Source of the DNA: Gillisella taibaishanensis
Lineage (GTDB): Bacteria; Pseudomonadota; Alphaproteobacteria; Rhizobiales; Rhizobiaceae
Assembly: GCF_001938985.1 (NCBI RefSeq)
Contig: NZ_MKIN01000027.1
Location: forward strand, 434,001-498,000
Direction: 5' to 3'
DNA: 64,000 nucleotides
A program made the position numbers and the translations under genes. Numbering within the stretch: the first letter of the stretch is position 1; every line of letters begins with the position of its first letter. Shown here one piece after another: positions 8,672-17,326 of this stretch. Below the pieces are notes generated by a model. It was not told where the DNA came from. It ran no database searches and saw only the letters and a list, made by a program, of their open reading frames with translations.

Positions 8672-9739
8672 GGCACTCTTTTCGGACAAAAGCTCGCCCT
8701 CGCGCTGGCGCCAAGCGCTCGGGTTCTGCCCCGTCACCCGCAGGAATTCGCGGTTGAAATTCGACTTGGTCATGAAACCCGCGTCGAAGACCACAGATGT
8801 CACCGGTTTGTCTGTGTCGCGCAGCAGCCGGCAGGCTTCCTCGACCCTGAGATTGTTGACGTAATGGGAGACGCTGATGCCGTGCACCCGATTGACCGCC
8901 TGTGAGACGGCGCGGGCAGGCAATCCAAGGCGACGGGCAAGCCGGGTGAGGTTCAGCTCGCCGTCCTTGTAAAGCTGCTTTTCCGTCATGATCGCATCCA
9001 GGGCGGCGGCAATGCGGGCATCGTCATCGCTTGCGGATCGTGCCGGCGTCGCGGCTGGTTCCGGCATTGCGGGCGCCGGGCCGGGCTCTTCTTCGGCCGA
9101 GGCGCCACTTTCGGCCAGCGACGCGGCAAAGCCCAGCGCCAGCAGCACCAGGGTCATGAAGCCCGAGACCACGGCCGGCACGTGCCGACCATCGGCAAAG
9201 GCGAAATCGAAGCTGATGAACAGGTCACTTGCCGCTGATGCGAGCAGCGAGGCCGCCATGCATTGCAAAGCGCGATAGGAACGCAGCGCGCCGTCGAGCC
9301 GGGAGGCCGTCAGGGCATCAGGCCCCAGCCGCGCCAACCACAGCAGCGCTAGACCATAACCGAGAAAGGTCAGGATCAGCACCACATCGAGCAGTCCGTT
9401 GCCGGCAATGTTCAACCCCAGAACCAACAGCGCCGGCAGGCCGTGCATCGCAAGAATGAGCCTGCGCCGCATCGGGCTCTCGCGCTCCGGCGCGGCCGTG
9501 AGGCTGCGAAAGGCCAAAAAGCTCAAGGGTGGAATGACCGCCGCCAGCATCGACATGGCAGGCATGACCGCCAGAAGCCCATAGCCCCAGCGCAAGCCCA
9601 CCAGCACCGACTGGACCGCCATGACCGCCAGCAAAAGCAAAAACGGCCGCACCGCTGGCGCTTCCTCCTGGCGGATCATCCGCACCAGAAGAGTGGCTAG
9701 CAGCAGCGCAACGAAGAAGGAAATCGGCAGGAAGAGCAT
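8669..9739 (-). CDS. Membrane-anchored AraC-family transcriptional regulator
   Basis: A 356-residue protein. The first about 205 residues form a series of hydrophobic helices with short charged turns. After an Ala/Pro/Glu-rich linker (about 210-240), residues about 245-350 form a typical AraC double helix-turn-helix ending T-G-Q-N-P-S-A-W-R-Q-R. The arrangement suggests a regulator whose sensor domain lies in the membrane. The target is unknown; the divergent neighbour at 9964 is a candidate. The last bases of the gene touch the 107-bp repeat. Confidence 0.88.
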   Translation of the reverse strand: MLFLPISFFVALLLATLLVRMIRQEEAPAVRPFLLLLAVMAVQSVLVGLRWGYGLLAVMPAMSMLAAVIPPLSFLAFRSLTAAPERESPMRRRLILAMHGLPALLVLGLNIAGNGLLDVVLILTFLGYGLALLWLARLGPDALTASRLDGALRSYRALQCMAASLLASAASDLFISFDFAFADGRHVPAVVSGFMTLVLLALGFAASLAESGASAEEEPGPAPAMPEPAATPARSASDDDARIAAALDAIMTEKQLYKDGELNLTRLARRLGLPARAVSQAVNRVHGISVSHYVNNLRVEEACRLLRDTDKPVTSVVFDAGFMTKSNFNREFLRVTGQNPSAWRQREGELLSEKSA

Positions 9740-9963
9740 CGGTTAAACAGCTTGGGAGCGGGTTGATAGGTGGCGGGCAAGGCAGAGCGGCTGGACGAAA
9801 AAAGCAGCCTTATTGAAAGCGAGCTTAGCCGCAGACCCAGCACAACAACAGCCACAACCCGCCTCAAATGCGATCGCGGACGTCCCGGATCGCGTTCGCG
9901 GTCGCCGTGGCAGCGTCTCAGGCCCAAGGCTTGGCGCATCCAACCACACAGGAGCGCTTACCC

Positions 9964-10743
9964 ATGACAAACCGGCCCATGAAAAAACGGACCATTCTTC
10001 TTGCCATTGTCGGCTGCTTTATCGGCATTGCCGTGCTCGACCGCATCACCGACCAGGGCTTTTCCGGTCAAGCCTGGGGCTTCTGGCGGCATGATCGCCA
10101 GATCGGCGAGGTGCTGGATCTCGGCAGCGTCTCGAAACTGCGCGTCGATGGTGCCGCCAGCGAAATAACAGTCACCGCCGATCCCGCGTCGCCGCCAGCG
10201 GCAAAACTGACCGGCGAGCGTGACGGCTGGGGCGCCTTCTGGCAATCCGGCTGGTCGACGCGCGATTGCGGGCAAAGCGGCCGCATGCATGTCGACAACG
10301 ATACGCTTGTTGTCGAAATGTCGGCGCCGTCGCGGTTTCTCGACTGGTCCGATTGCAGCCTGCGGCTAACCGCCAATCTCAAACCCGAAGCTGCCGTGCT
10401 GATCCGTCAGCAGGCTGCCCGCATCACGCTCAAGGGCAATTTTTCAACCGTCGACGTCAAGGCCGATGCCGGGGACTTTTCGCTCGACGGTCATGCCCAA
10501 ACGCTTGATGTAGCCGGCGCCGCGCTGCGCGTTCAGGCCTGGTTCCGCAGCATTGCCCACACCGAAACCATCGCGCTGACAGGCCGGATGATGGATGCCA
10601 GCCTGCATTTCATGGTGCCGACCCCGATCAGCTATCTCGTGGAAGCCACCGCCTCGCTGATCGACAGCCAATTGCCCAACACACCGGGTGCCAAACCATC
10701 GATCACCATCAGGGGCGAGATGGTGCGCACGCGGATCGATTGA
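9964..10743 (+). CDS. Membrane-anchored protein of unknown function
   Basis: A 259-residue protein starting at the ATG with AGGAG 9 bases upstream; an ATG 32 codons further up is in frame but lacks a clear ribosome site. The N-terminus K-K-R-T-I-L-L-A-I-V-G-C-F-I-G-I-A-V-L is a signal anchor. The remainder looks like a beta-rich repeat fold of the DUF2807/DUF4097 adhesin-like type, judged by the K-L-R-V-D-G-A-A-S-E-I-T-V-T pattern; that assignment is tentative. It is divergent from the membrane AraC regulator, which may control it. Confidence 0.75.
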   Translation: MTNRPMKKRTILLAIVGCFIGIAVLDRITDQGFSGQAWGFWRHDRQIGEVLDLGSVSKLRVDGAASEITVTADPASPPAAKLTGERDGWGAFWQSGWSTRDCGQSGRMHVDNDTLVVEMSAPSRFLDWSDCSLRLTANLKPEAAVLIRQQAARITLKGNFSTVDVKADAGDFSLDGHAQTLDVAGAALRVQAWFRSIAHTETIALTGRMMDASLHFMVPTPISYLVEATASLIDSQLPNTPGAKPSITIRGEMVRTRID

Positions 10744-10762
10744 CGGTGTGGAGGATGAAACG

Positions 10763-11074
10763 TCACGAAAACGCCCGAAGATCGCGCCTGCCGTCCAGCA
10801 CGCGCACGACCCGGATGATCTCCACTGCTCCGTCATCCGTGTCCGGAACCGTTTCATAGAGCATCGGGAAAGGCGTCTCGACGACTATGCGAACGCTCGA
10901 CCGGATATCCGGTCGGCGCACGCCCATGCGCGGCTGATCGATCAGCAACCTTGCTTTGCGTTCGAAGCTGTCGAAAAAGCGTTCGGCAGCGCGAGGCTGC
11001 GCAAGACCGATTTGAACATAGATGTCACGGACGTCCGCCAGGGCTTGCGGCATCCAAACTAATTCAGCGGCCAC
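10763..11074 (-). CDS. parE: ParE-family toxin (RelE/ParE superfamily)
   Basis: A 103-residue protein with the ParE pattern: W-M-P-Q-A-L-A-D-V-R-D-I-Y near the N-terminus, P-R-M-G-V-R-R-P-D-I-R in the middle, and I-I-R-V-V-R-V-L-D-G-R-R-D near the end. ParE proteins poison DNA gyrase; the exact target here is inferred from the family. The start overlaps the parD stop by 11 bases, the normal antitoxin-first order. Length is as expected and no disruption is seen. Confidence 0.9.
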   Translation of the reverse strand: MAAELVWMPQALADVRDIYVQIGLAQPRAAERFFDSFERKARLLIDQPRMGVRRPDIRSSVRIVVETPFPMLYETVPDTDDGAVEIIRVVRVLDGRRDLRAFS

Positions 11075-11345
11075 TGGTTTTGGCGGCGTTCAGTTGCTGG
11101 CGGGCTTCGTTCCGAAGCTCGTCGAAATCAACGCCGACAGGCTCGCCGCTGGCTTTGCCCTCATCCCAGAGCTTGCGTAGGCGATCAATGTCGTCCTTGC
11201 GGATTTCCCACTTGGCGGCCCAATCACGCATTGCTTCCCGGACGACTTCGCTGCCGCTGGCATAAGCGCCACTATCGACGGCCGCGCGCACCAAGTCCGC
11301 CTGCTGTGGCGTCATTGAGACGCTGATCTTTTCAACATTGGCCAT
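11064..11345 (-). CDS. parD: ParD-family antitoxin (ribbon-helix-helix)
   Basis: A 93-residue CopG/ParD antitoxin. The ribbon-helix-helix is residues about 5-45 (K-I-S-V-S-M-T-P-Q-Q-A-D-L-V, then G-S-E-V-V-R-E-A-M-R-D-W). The acidic C-terminal half should wrap the ParE toxin. It is the promoter-proximal gene of the pair. A perfect palindrome 18-34 bases upstream is the likely autorepression operator. Confidence 0.9.
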   Translation of the reverse strand: MANVEKISVSMTPQQADLVRAAVDSGAYASGSEVVREAMRDWAAKWEIRKDDIDRLRKLWDEGKASGEPVGVDFDELRNEARQQLNAAKTSGR

Positions 11346-11362
11346 AGGGCATCTCCATCGTA

Positions 11363-11379
11363 GTGGTAAACATTACCAC
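11363..11379. promoter_or_regulatory. Palindromic operator upstream of parDE
   Basis: GTGGTAA-ACA-TTACCAC is a perfect 7-bp inverted repeat with a 3-base spacer, centred 26 bases upstream of the parD start. Ribbon-helix-helix antitoxins bind such sites to repress their own operon; that role is inferred from position. Confidence 0.7.
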
Positions 11380-11445
11380 CGAGCTGCCGGATTGCAAAGC
11401 ATCTGGGCTACTGCCTAATTCCTTGAATGCACTGAGTGCTCTGCC

Positions 11446-11955
11446 TCACGTCCCCTCGATCAACAATTCCATTGCCGCAAGATCGAGCCAGCGGCCGAAT
11501 TTGGTGCCGACCTGGCGGTGGATGCCGACGAGGCGGAAGCCGAGGCGTTCGTGCAGCGCGATGGACGCGGTGTTGCCGGCCTCGATGGCGGCGATCATCA
11601 CATGCACCTTGGCCGTTGTGGCGCGGGCGATCAGCGCCTGCATCAGCGCTTTGCCGATGCCCCGTCCCTGGTGGTCCTTATCGACATAGACGGAATGCTC
11701 GACGGTGTGGCGATAGCCGTCGAAAATCCGCCAGTCGCCATAGGAGGCATAGCCGGCGACCTTGCCATCGACCTCGGCGACCAGCACCGGAAAGCCACGG
11801 GCGCGGCGCTGCTCCAGCCAGACGCGGCGATTGTCGAGATCGATCAGAACCTCGTTCCAGATGGCGGTCGTATGCTCGACGGCGTGATTGTAGATGTCGA
11901 CAATAGCGGGAAGGTCCGCTTCATGGGCGTCGCGGATCAGGAAGGGTACGGTCAT
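11446..11955 (-). CDS. GNAT acetyltransferase, phosphinothricin acetyltransferase-like
   Basis: A 169-residue GNAT enzyme. N-terminal A-D-L-P-A-I-V-D-I-Y-N-H-A-V is followed by the PAT-type G-Y-A-S-Y-G-D-W-R. The acetyl-CoA loop is D-H-Q-G-R-G-I-G-K-A-L, and the C-terminal motif is L-G-F-R-L-V-G. This matches the PAT/Bar/YncA group, which acetylates phosphinothricin or related methionine-sulfoximine-like amines. The true substrate cannot be read from the sequence. It stands alone on the minus strand. Confidence 0.9.
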   Translation of the reverse strand: MTVPFLIRDAHEADLPAIVDIYNHAVEHTTAIWNEVLIDLDNRRVWLEQRRARGFPVLVAEVDGKVAGYASYGDWRIFDGYRHTVEHSVYVDKDHQGRGIGKALMQALIARATTAKVHVMIAAIEAGNTASIALHERLGFRLVGIHRQVGTKFGRWLDLAAMELLIEGT

Positions 11956-12041
11956 GACAGTCCTGCGGATGAAAAGCGATTGCCGTTCCTACCCCAGATT
12001 GCCGCCCCGGCAAATGATTTTCGTGACCTGGTCTTGGCCGA

Positions 12042-12695
12042 TTACGAGCCGATAGCGGTGACAACGGCGGAGTAATGCACGGCGGCGGCCGCCACGACAA
12101 AACCGTGCCAGATGGCGTTCTGGAAGCGCAGCCTTTCCCAGACATGGAAGATCACGCCGGCAGAATAGAGAATGCCGCCGATGAAGATCAACACGACAGT
12201 CACCGCCGGCAGCCGCTCGGAAATCGGCTCCAGCGCCAAGGCCCCGCTCCAGCCCATGGCGAGATAGAGCAGGATGGCCAGCCGGTCATAGCGGCCGGGA
12301 TAGCGGCATTTCAGATAAATTCCGGTAAAGGCTGTCAGCCAGATGCCGATCAACAGGGCCAGCAGCAGCGGCTCGTCGGCGCCGCGCTCCAAGAACGGCG
12401 TGTAGGTGGCGGCAATCAGCACGAAGATCGCGGAATGATCGAGCCGGCGCAGGTAGGATTTGAACGGCGAGCGCGGCCACATATTGTAGGTGAAGGAACA
12501 GCCCAGCGCCAGAACAAGACCAAGGCCGTAGATCCAGCTGGCGGCAATTTCGCCGAAGCTGGTATAGACCGTGGCGTAGAAGATCAGCGCCGTCACCCCG
12601 ATCAATGCGAAGACCACGCCGACGCCATGGACGATGCCATCGGCCAGCAGCTCGTGGAAATCATAGGGGCGCCCGAAGCGGAAGTCTTCTTTCAT
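12042..12695 (-). CDS. Hemolysin III family membrane protein (YqfA/PAQR-like)
   Basis: A 217-residue protein with about seven hydrophobic helices and the family N-terminus H-E-L-L-A-D-G-I-V-H-G-V-G. Conserved histidines follow near the C-terminus (I-W-H-G-F-V-V-A-A-A-A-V-H-Y). The start is the ATG giving M-K-E-D-F-R-F; the open frame runs further upstream, but through repeat DNA. Family function is poorly known; the name comes from a Bacillus cereus protein, and actual hemolysis is not implied. Confidence 0.87.
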   Translation of the reverse strand: MKEDFRFGRPYDFHELLADGIVHGVGVVFALIGVTALIFYATVYTSFGEIAASWIYGLGLVLALGCSFTYNMWPRSPFKSYLRRLDHSAIFVLIAATYTPFLERGADEPLLLALLIGIWLTAFTGIYLKCRYPGRYDRLAILLYLAMGWSGALALEPISERLPAVTVVLIFIGGILYSAGVIFHVWERLRFQNAIWHGFVVAAAAVHYSAVVTAIGS

Positions 12696-12720
12696 GATGG
12701 TCAATCCCAGTTCTGCCTCA

Positions 12721-12859
12721 GAGCATCGGATCGATGCTCTTAGTCTTTGTTTGCGCATCGGATATTCCGAAAACCGGTTCCCACTTTTCGGTCCGATAAG
12801 TTTGTCTACGCATCGGATATTTCCGAAAACCGGTTCCCACTTTTCGGTCCGATGCTTTA
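12721..12859. repeat. Tandem rhizobial palindromic repeats
   Basis: Two near-identical units lie at 12754-12797 and 12810-12859. They share GCATCGGATAT(T)TCCGAAAA and the following CCGGTTCCCACTTTTCGG core. A shorter palindrome, GAGCATCGGATCGATGCTC, precedes them at 12721-12739. The unit ends with GATGCTTTA, resembling the end of the 107-bp element. This kind of unit is scattered widely in Rhizobiales intergenic DNA. It lies just upstream of the hemolysin III start. Confidence 0.85.
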
Positions 12860-13161
12860 GCGCCCCCACTCTAACGCGCAATGATTGCCAGATGATGTCG
12901 CGGGTCGCGTGAAACGCACCAAACCGGCGATGACAGGCGATTTTATGTCGGCGCTGAAAAGTCCTGCAACCATGGGTAAGGATGCGCCAAAGACGGGGCT
13001 CTGACAAGGAAGATTTTGCGCTGCAGCATGCTTTCCGTTCAGGCAAAGGGTGCGGCAGGCGTGTTAGCCGAACAAGCAGCACAAAGCTTAAACCGGTTGC
13101 CCTGTAAGCTTGCGCCTGCGGTCCCGGCTCAGGACCCTGGCTCGAATCGACGGGATATCAG
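12860..13161. other. Gene-free region before the MAPEG gene
   Basis: About 300 bases between the repeats and the MAPEG start. No conserved frame, hairpin terminator or clear operator was found. Confidence 0.4.
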
Positions 13162-13539
13162 ATGCGCTTTACAGTGCTTGCGACTTTCATGGCGCTGATC
13201 GCCTATAACTGGTTTTTCATCAAGGTCGCCCGCGCCCGCCAGCAATTCGGGCTCAAGGCGCCGAAGATCACCGGCGATGCCAATTTCGAACGGATTTTCC
13301 GGGTGCAGCAAAACACCGCCGAGCAATTGGTGTTCTTCCTGCCGTCGCTCTGGTTGTTCGGCTTTTATCTCTCCGACCAGTTTGCGGGCCTGCTCGGCCT
13401 TTGCTGGACGGGTGCCCGCGTGCTCTATGCCGCCGAACATTATGCCGACGCGAAGAAACGCGGCCCGGGCGCGCTGGTCTCCTGGCTGATCGCTTTTGTG
13501 CTGCTGATGGGCGGCACGCTGGCGGCGCTGGTGACATAG
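13162..13539 (+). CDS. MAPEG-family membrane protein
   Basis: A 125-residue protein with about four hydrophobic helices and the MAPEG pattern. N-F-E-R-I-F-R-V-Q-Q-N-T-A-E-Q-L-V-F-F-L-P lies at about residues 47-67, and A-R-V-L-Y-A-A-E-H-Y at about 85-94. Eukaryotic members are glutathione-dependent eicosanoid enzymes; bacterial members are membrane glutathione transferase-like proteins of unclear substrate. It converges with the hydrolase gene, 20 bases apart. Confidence 0.88.
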   Translation: MRFTVLATFMALIAYNWFFIKVARARQQFGLKAPKITGDANFERIFRVQQNTAEQLVFFLPSLWLFGFYLSDQFAGLLGLCWTGARVLYAAEHYADAKKRGPGALVSWLIAFVLLMGGTLAALVT

Positions 13540-13559
13540 GCGCGTTACAGTCCGGTATA

Positions 13560-14648
13560 TCACGGCCCGGGCGCCTGCAAAAACCGCCGCAGGTTCAGCC
13601 CGGCTATCAGACTATAAGGCGGCAGAGCCAGCGAATAGTGGCCGCAATTCAGCGCCACATGCTTCACTCTCACGCCTGCGGCCTCCAGTTTTTGCAGGAA
13701 CTGCTGCGACAGCGTCGGCAGGACGACCGTGTCGCGCCGTGCGAGCACAAGCTGAAGATCGAGACCGGGACGAGCCAACCGTCCGGCGTAATGCGACAGA
13801 TCGAGCGGCGCCCAAGCGCGTCTGAGATCGCTGAGGGCAATGGTCGGCTCAAGGCTCTCCCGGATCGCGCGCGTCGCTCGCCCGGTCCAGACCATGTCTG
13901 CGAGACTGCCAGCACCGAGAAACAGGGAGGCTTTCGACACGGCCTCCTCATGGGCGGCGGTAAGGCCTGCGACCCAGGCGCCCAGGCTCATGCCGAGCAC
14001 GGAAATTTTGCGATAGCCCTGACGCTTCAGCCAAAGAATGAGCTTGCGCCCATCGCAGACCGCCTGCCTGATAGACTGGATCGTGCGGCCGAGATTGGGG
14101 CTGAGCATGAAATCGGCATAGTGAGAAGCCGGGCGGCTGCGCTCGAAATGATAAGGCATGGCGATCTCGACAACCGTGATCCCACGCTTCGCAAAAAACC
14201 GGGCGATCCGATCATTTCTTCTACTGGCATTCCAGTGATGGAAGATCACCAGCGCATGATCCAGCGACCCGCTCTCGGTAATCCCTGCCCAAACGCGGTT
14301 GTTCTCCTCGACATCGGTGGTGATATCGGATGGGAACGTCAGCCAATCGTCCTGCCGCTGAAACTGCCGCTCATCCCAGACTGGTGCCGGGAAATAGTCT
14401 GGATCGGCCAGAGCTTGCGCGGCGAGATCGCAGAAAGCATCAAGGTCTTCCGCTGGAGCCGCATCGGCAAAGGCTAGGTCGGCGTCGAGAACAAAATCGG
14501 CTGGCCGCTTCCATTGCTCGCCGCGTCGCGCGCGGCGCTCATCCCAGTGATCGAGCCAGCTATGATACACGTCGCTCCGCCTCACCTTCTTGCGCCATGG
14601 CAAGACCGGTCGAGCTTTCGCATCCCGACCGGCCATCGTCAGCGGCAA
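13560..14648 (-). CDS. Alpha/beta hydrolase
   Basis: A 362-residue soluble protein. The nucleophile elbow is G-M-S-L-G-A-W with Ser221. An oxyanion-type F-H-H-W-N lies at about 136-140, a D-T-V-V-L-P acid-loop candidate in the last third, and C-G-H-Y-S supplies the probable catalytic His. There is no signal peptide; the basic N-terminus K-K-V-R-R is not a secretion signal. Substrate is unknown; the overall pattern fits the group of abhydrolases with an N-terminal cap. It stands alone on the minus strand. Confidence 0.82.
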   Translation of the reverse strand: MPLTMAGRDAKARPVLPWRKKVRRSDVYHSWLDHWDERRARRGEQWKRPADFVLDADLAFADAAPAEDLDAFCDLAAQALADPDYFPAPVWDERQFQRQDDWLTFPSDITTDVEENNRVWAGITESGSLDHALVIFHHWNASRRNDRIARFFAKRGITVVEIAMPYHFERSRPASHYADFMLSPNLGRTIQSIRQAVCDGRKLILWLKRQGYRKISVLGMSLGAWVAGLTAAHEEAVSKASLFLGAGSLADMVWTGRATRAIRESLEPTIALSDLRRAWAPLDLSHYAGRLARPGLDLQLVLARRDTVVLPTLSQQFLQKLEAAGVRVKHVALNCGHYSLALPPYSLIAGLNLRRFLQAPGP

Positions 14649-14740
14649 GTTTTAGGCATGTTTGGGACATTGGAAAAGCCCGGACATGTGACGAGGCTAC
14701 AGGCGACCAAATGCCGAGTTTCCCCGGCTTCGCCGCCCCC

Positions 14741-15058
14741 TCAGCCTGGCGCGCAATCCTGGCAGAAGGGCGTGGCCGGCAGGGTTTCCAGGCGTTCCGG
14801 CGCGATGTCCTCGTCGCAGCTGACGCAGCGTCCGTAGGTGCCGGCCTTGATGCGGGCAAGCGCTGCGGCGATGGCGCGCAGTTCGGTTTCGCCGGCAGCG
14901 CCGAGGCTTTCCAGCACTTCGTCATTTTCGGACTCGAGTGCTTGCTCTTCGGTCTGGGCGCTGCGCAGGCCGGTCAGATCGTCGGAGATGCGCTCGAGCC
15001 GGCCGGTGAGTTCGTCGCGCCGATCCAGAAGCGCCTGTTTGTAACCGTCCGTGTTCAT
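14741..15058 (-). CDS. DksA/TraR-type C4 zinc-finger protein
   Basis: A 105-residue small DksA-like protein: a coiled-coil N-terminus (residues about 5-70) and a C-terminal zinc finger with C-x2-C (C-V-S-C) and C-x2-C (C-Q-D-C). Small members bind RNA polymerase in the secondary channel, but some act as stress factors unlinked to ppGpp. It lies about 35 bases downstream of, and on the same strand as, the universal stress protein gene, so the two probably form a stress operon. Confidence 0.88.
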   Translation of the reverse strand: MNTDGYKQALLDRRDELTGRLERISDDLTGLRSAQTEEQALESENDEVLESLGAAGETELRAIAAALARIKAGTYGRCVSCDEDIAPERLETLPATPFCQDCAPG

Positions 15059-15094
15059 TACTCGTCTCCTTTTGATAGCATTTCCAAAACCTCG

Positions 15095-15517
15095 TCAGCG
15101 ATCGACCAGAACCGAGCACCGGGCATGGCGCACAACGCGGTCGGCGGTCGCGCCAATCAGGTAATTGGAAAAATCCGGAATGTGCGAAGCGATAATGATC
15201 AGGTCGGCCTTTTGCTCCGTCGCTGCGGCAAGAATCTCATGCGCCGGCGAGCCGACCCGGATTTCCATCGTCACGCGCGGGCGCAGGTGAGGCTCGAGTT
15301 TGGCGGCCATGGCGTTCAGCTTGCTCCTCGCCTCCTCTATGCCGCCCTCGAGCAGATCCTGGGGGATATCGATGGCGATATAGGACGGCAGGTTTTCAAC
15401 TACGGACAAAAGCCTGATCTCGCCGCCGTCGTTGAGCAGAGCCTGCGCCTTGGCGAGGATCTTTTCACCCTTTTCAGCGTGGCCTACGTCAACGGGAACG
15501 ATGATCTTCCGGTACAT
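15095..15517 (-). CDS. Universal stress protein, UspA family
   Basis: A 140-residue USP. It starts M-Y-R-K-I-I-V-P-V-D-V with an AGGAG site upstream. The nucleotide-binding region is G-S-P-A-H-E-I followed by A-D-L-I-I-I-A-S-H and a C-terminal G-A-T-A-D-R-V-V-R-H-A-R-C-S-V-L-V. That end resembles the ATP-binding Usp subgroup, though the usual G-S-x-x-x loop is altered to G-A-T. It is the promoter-proximal partner of the DksA-like gene. Confidence 0.9.
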   Translation of the reverse strand: MYRKIIVPVDVGHAEKGEKILAKAQALLNDGGEIRLLSVVENLPSYIAIDIPQDLLEGGIEEARSKLNAMAAKLEPHLRPRVTMEIRVGSPAHEILAAATEQKADLIIIASHIPDFSNYLIGATADRVVRHARCSVLVDR

Positions 15518-15727
15518 GACAGCTCTCCTATGCAGCCTGCGGTTTGAGATAGACCCAACCTGCGCCTGCTCACGCCCGGCCGCGTTGATCCGGATCAAGC
15601 CGCTCACCGTTCAGCTTTCTCGAACGATCTTTCGCGAAACCGCGATCTTTAGAAAACGACGATAAACCTCTATCTGTCGGCATATGATTTGCAGCCGCGC
15701 GCACGCGGCAGACTGGACCCGACCGCC

Positions 15728-16645
15728 ATGACCGATATCGAGATGACCAATACCGAAATGACCGGCACCGCCCTGCCCCATAACGCTACCGAGGTCTTTG
15801 CGCTTACCCGCCCGATCCATGTCGGCCAGGCGCATCTCGTCGTGTCCGACCTCGCCACCGTCTCGGCCTTCTACCGCGAGATCATCGGCCTTGGCGTGTT
15901 GGAGCAAAGCGCAAGCGGCATGGTACTCGGCGTCGGCGCAAAGCCGCTTCTGACCCTCACGACCCGGGGCGATGTGGCGCGGGCACCGCGCACGGCGGCC
16001 GGCCTGTTTCACACCGCCTTTCTGTTGCCCAGCCGGAAGGCGCTGGCCGGCTGGCTGCGCCATGCCGCCCATGCCGGCGTGCGTCTCGACGGCGCCTCCG
16101 ATCATCTGGTGAGCGAGGCGATCTATCTCTCGGATCCCGAAGGCAATGGCATCGAGATCTACCGCGACCGCGCGCCGCTTGAATGGACCTATCACGCCGA
16201 TGGCACGGTCGAGATGGCGACCCTGTCGCTCGACCTGCAGAAACTTTATGACAGCGCCACCGACGAGCAATGGACTGGCCTGCCCGAGGGCTCCAGCATC
16301 GGGCACATGCATTTACAGGTGGGCAACGTGCCGGAGGCCGACCGCTTCTATGAAGGTGTGCTCGGCCTGAAGAAGATGGCCACCTATCCCGGCGCCAGCT
16401 TCTTCGGTTCCGGCCAGTATCACCACCACATCGCCGCCAATATCTGGAACAGCCGCGGCGCCGGCCCGCGCCAAGCCGCCATGACCGGCCTTGCCGACTA
16501 CGCCCTGCGCTTCAACGACATCAAGGCACTGGACACGGCGTTAAAGACGCTGGAACGCCTGGAAATTCCCGTCACACGCTCGGCGGAGGGCCACCGGCTG
16601 ACGGATCCCTGGGGCATTGGGCTGACGCTGAGTGCTGCGGAGTGA
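15728..16645 (+). CDS. Two-domain VOC protein, catechol 2,3-dioxygenase (CatE)-like
   Basis: A 305-residue protein with two vicinal-oxygen-chelate domains, residues about 25-145 and 165-300. Candidate metal ligands are H-V-G-Q-A-H-L near the start, G-I-E-I-Y in domain 1, H-M-H-L-Q-V in domain 2, and a Y-H-H-H-I-A segment. The layout matches extradiol dioxygenase-like CatE proteins of aromatic compound breakdown. The ATG at 15728 is preferred; an earlier in-frame ATG at 15689 lacks a ribosome site. No other aromatic degradation gene is nearby. Confidence 0.85.
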   Translation: MTDIEMTNTEMTGTALPHNATEVFALTRPIHVGQAHLVVSDLATVSAFYREIIGLGVLEQSASGMVLGVGAKPLLTLTTRGDVARAPRTAAGLFHTAFLLPSRKALAGWLRHAAHAGVRLDGASDHLVSEAIYLSDPEGNGIEIYRDRAPLEWTYHADGTVEMATLSLDLQKLYDSATDEQWTGLPEGSSIGHMHLQVGNVPEADRFYEGVLGLKKMATYPGASFFGSGQYHHHIAANIWNSRGAGPRQAAMTGLADYALRFNDIKALDTALKTLERLEIPVTRSAEGHRLTDPWGIGLTLSAAE

Positions 16646-16666
16646 GGCTGATCTCAAGGGCTGACC

Positions 16667-16719
16667 AAGGGGGCTGATCAATGGGGCTGATCAATGGGGC
16701 TGATCAATGGGGCTGATCA
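16667..16719. repeat. Four-copy 13-bp tandem repeat
   Basis: The unit ATGGGGCTGATCA repeats in direct order about four times, with degenerate flanking units (GGGCTGACCAA before, GAGCTGGTCAA after). It starts about 20 bases after the VOC gene stop. Each unit carries a TGATCA palindrome. It could have grown by slippage. Confidence 0.85.
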
Positions 16720-16858
16720 CTAGAGCTGGTCAAGGGAACTGGCTAGCTGCTTGCCGATCAAGCCAATCTGTCCGGCGCTCATCCAATGCCGCCGCCCTGG
16801 CGCGGCTGCTTCCTGTTGCGTTCGCGACTGGAAAGCCACCTTTGTCCCGTCAGAGTGT

Positions 16859-17257
16859 CTAACGGTCGTCGAAACTGGTCCGGGCCGTCTCTATTTCGGC
16901 CTTGCGCAGCCTGCTCCATGTGACCAGTGATGCCACCTGATCGGCAAAAGAACGGCCTAGCTCAGTCAGTTCGTAGGTCACGCTCGGTGGAACCGTGGGC
17001 TCGACCAGTCGCCGGACGTGTCCGTCACGTTCCAGGCGGCGCAGTGTCAAGGTCATCATTCTTTGCGAAACGCCGACCAAGGCACGTTCCAGCTGCCGAT
17101 AGCGTCTGGGGCCCGCAGACAGTTCGGCAAGAGCCATCACTGTCCACTGCTCGCCGAGCCGACCCAGCACCAGCCGTATACCGCAGTCCTCATGATCCGG
17201 GGAGCCGCAGGGCTCGAGCGCAGCTTCTTGGCGAACAACAGTGTGCGTGACAGACAA
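16859..17257 (-). CDS. HxlR-family winged-helix regulator
   Basis: A 132-residue HxlR protein. C-G-I-R-L-V-L-G-R-L-G-E-Q-W-T-V-M-A-L begins the DNA-binding domain, V-S-Q-R-M-M-T-L-T-L-R-R-L-E-R-D-G carries the recognition helix, and P-P-S-V-T-Y-E-L-T-E-L-G the wing. It starts with TTG; the ribosome-binding site AAGGAGG lies 8 bases upstream, which decides that start. A cysteine near residue 17 and another near 24 could be redox sensors, as in some HxlR/QorR proteins. It is divergent from the NmrA-type reductase, probably its target. Confidence 0.9.
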   Translation of the reverse strand: MSVTHTVVRQEAALEPCGSPDHEDCGIRLVLGRLGEQWTVMALAELSAGPRRYRQLERALVGVSQRMMTLTLRRLERDGHVRRLVEPTVPPSVTYELTELGRSFADQVASLVTWSRLRKAEIETARTSFDDR

Positions 17258-17326
17258 GATTGTGCCTCCTTATATGTCGTTTCGTAACCGCGTAGATCGT
17301 GCAGGAACCGAAGGGAAGGAACCTAC

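Noticed and set aside
16667..16719. CRISPR-like array
   Set aside because: The units are directly adjacent, without spacers, and only 13 bp long; no cas genes in the window.
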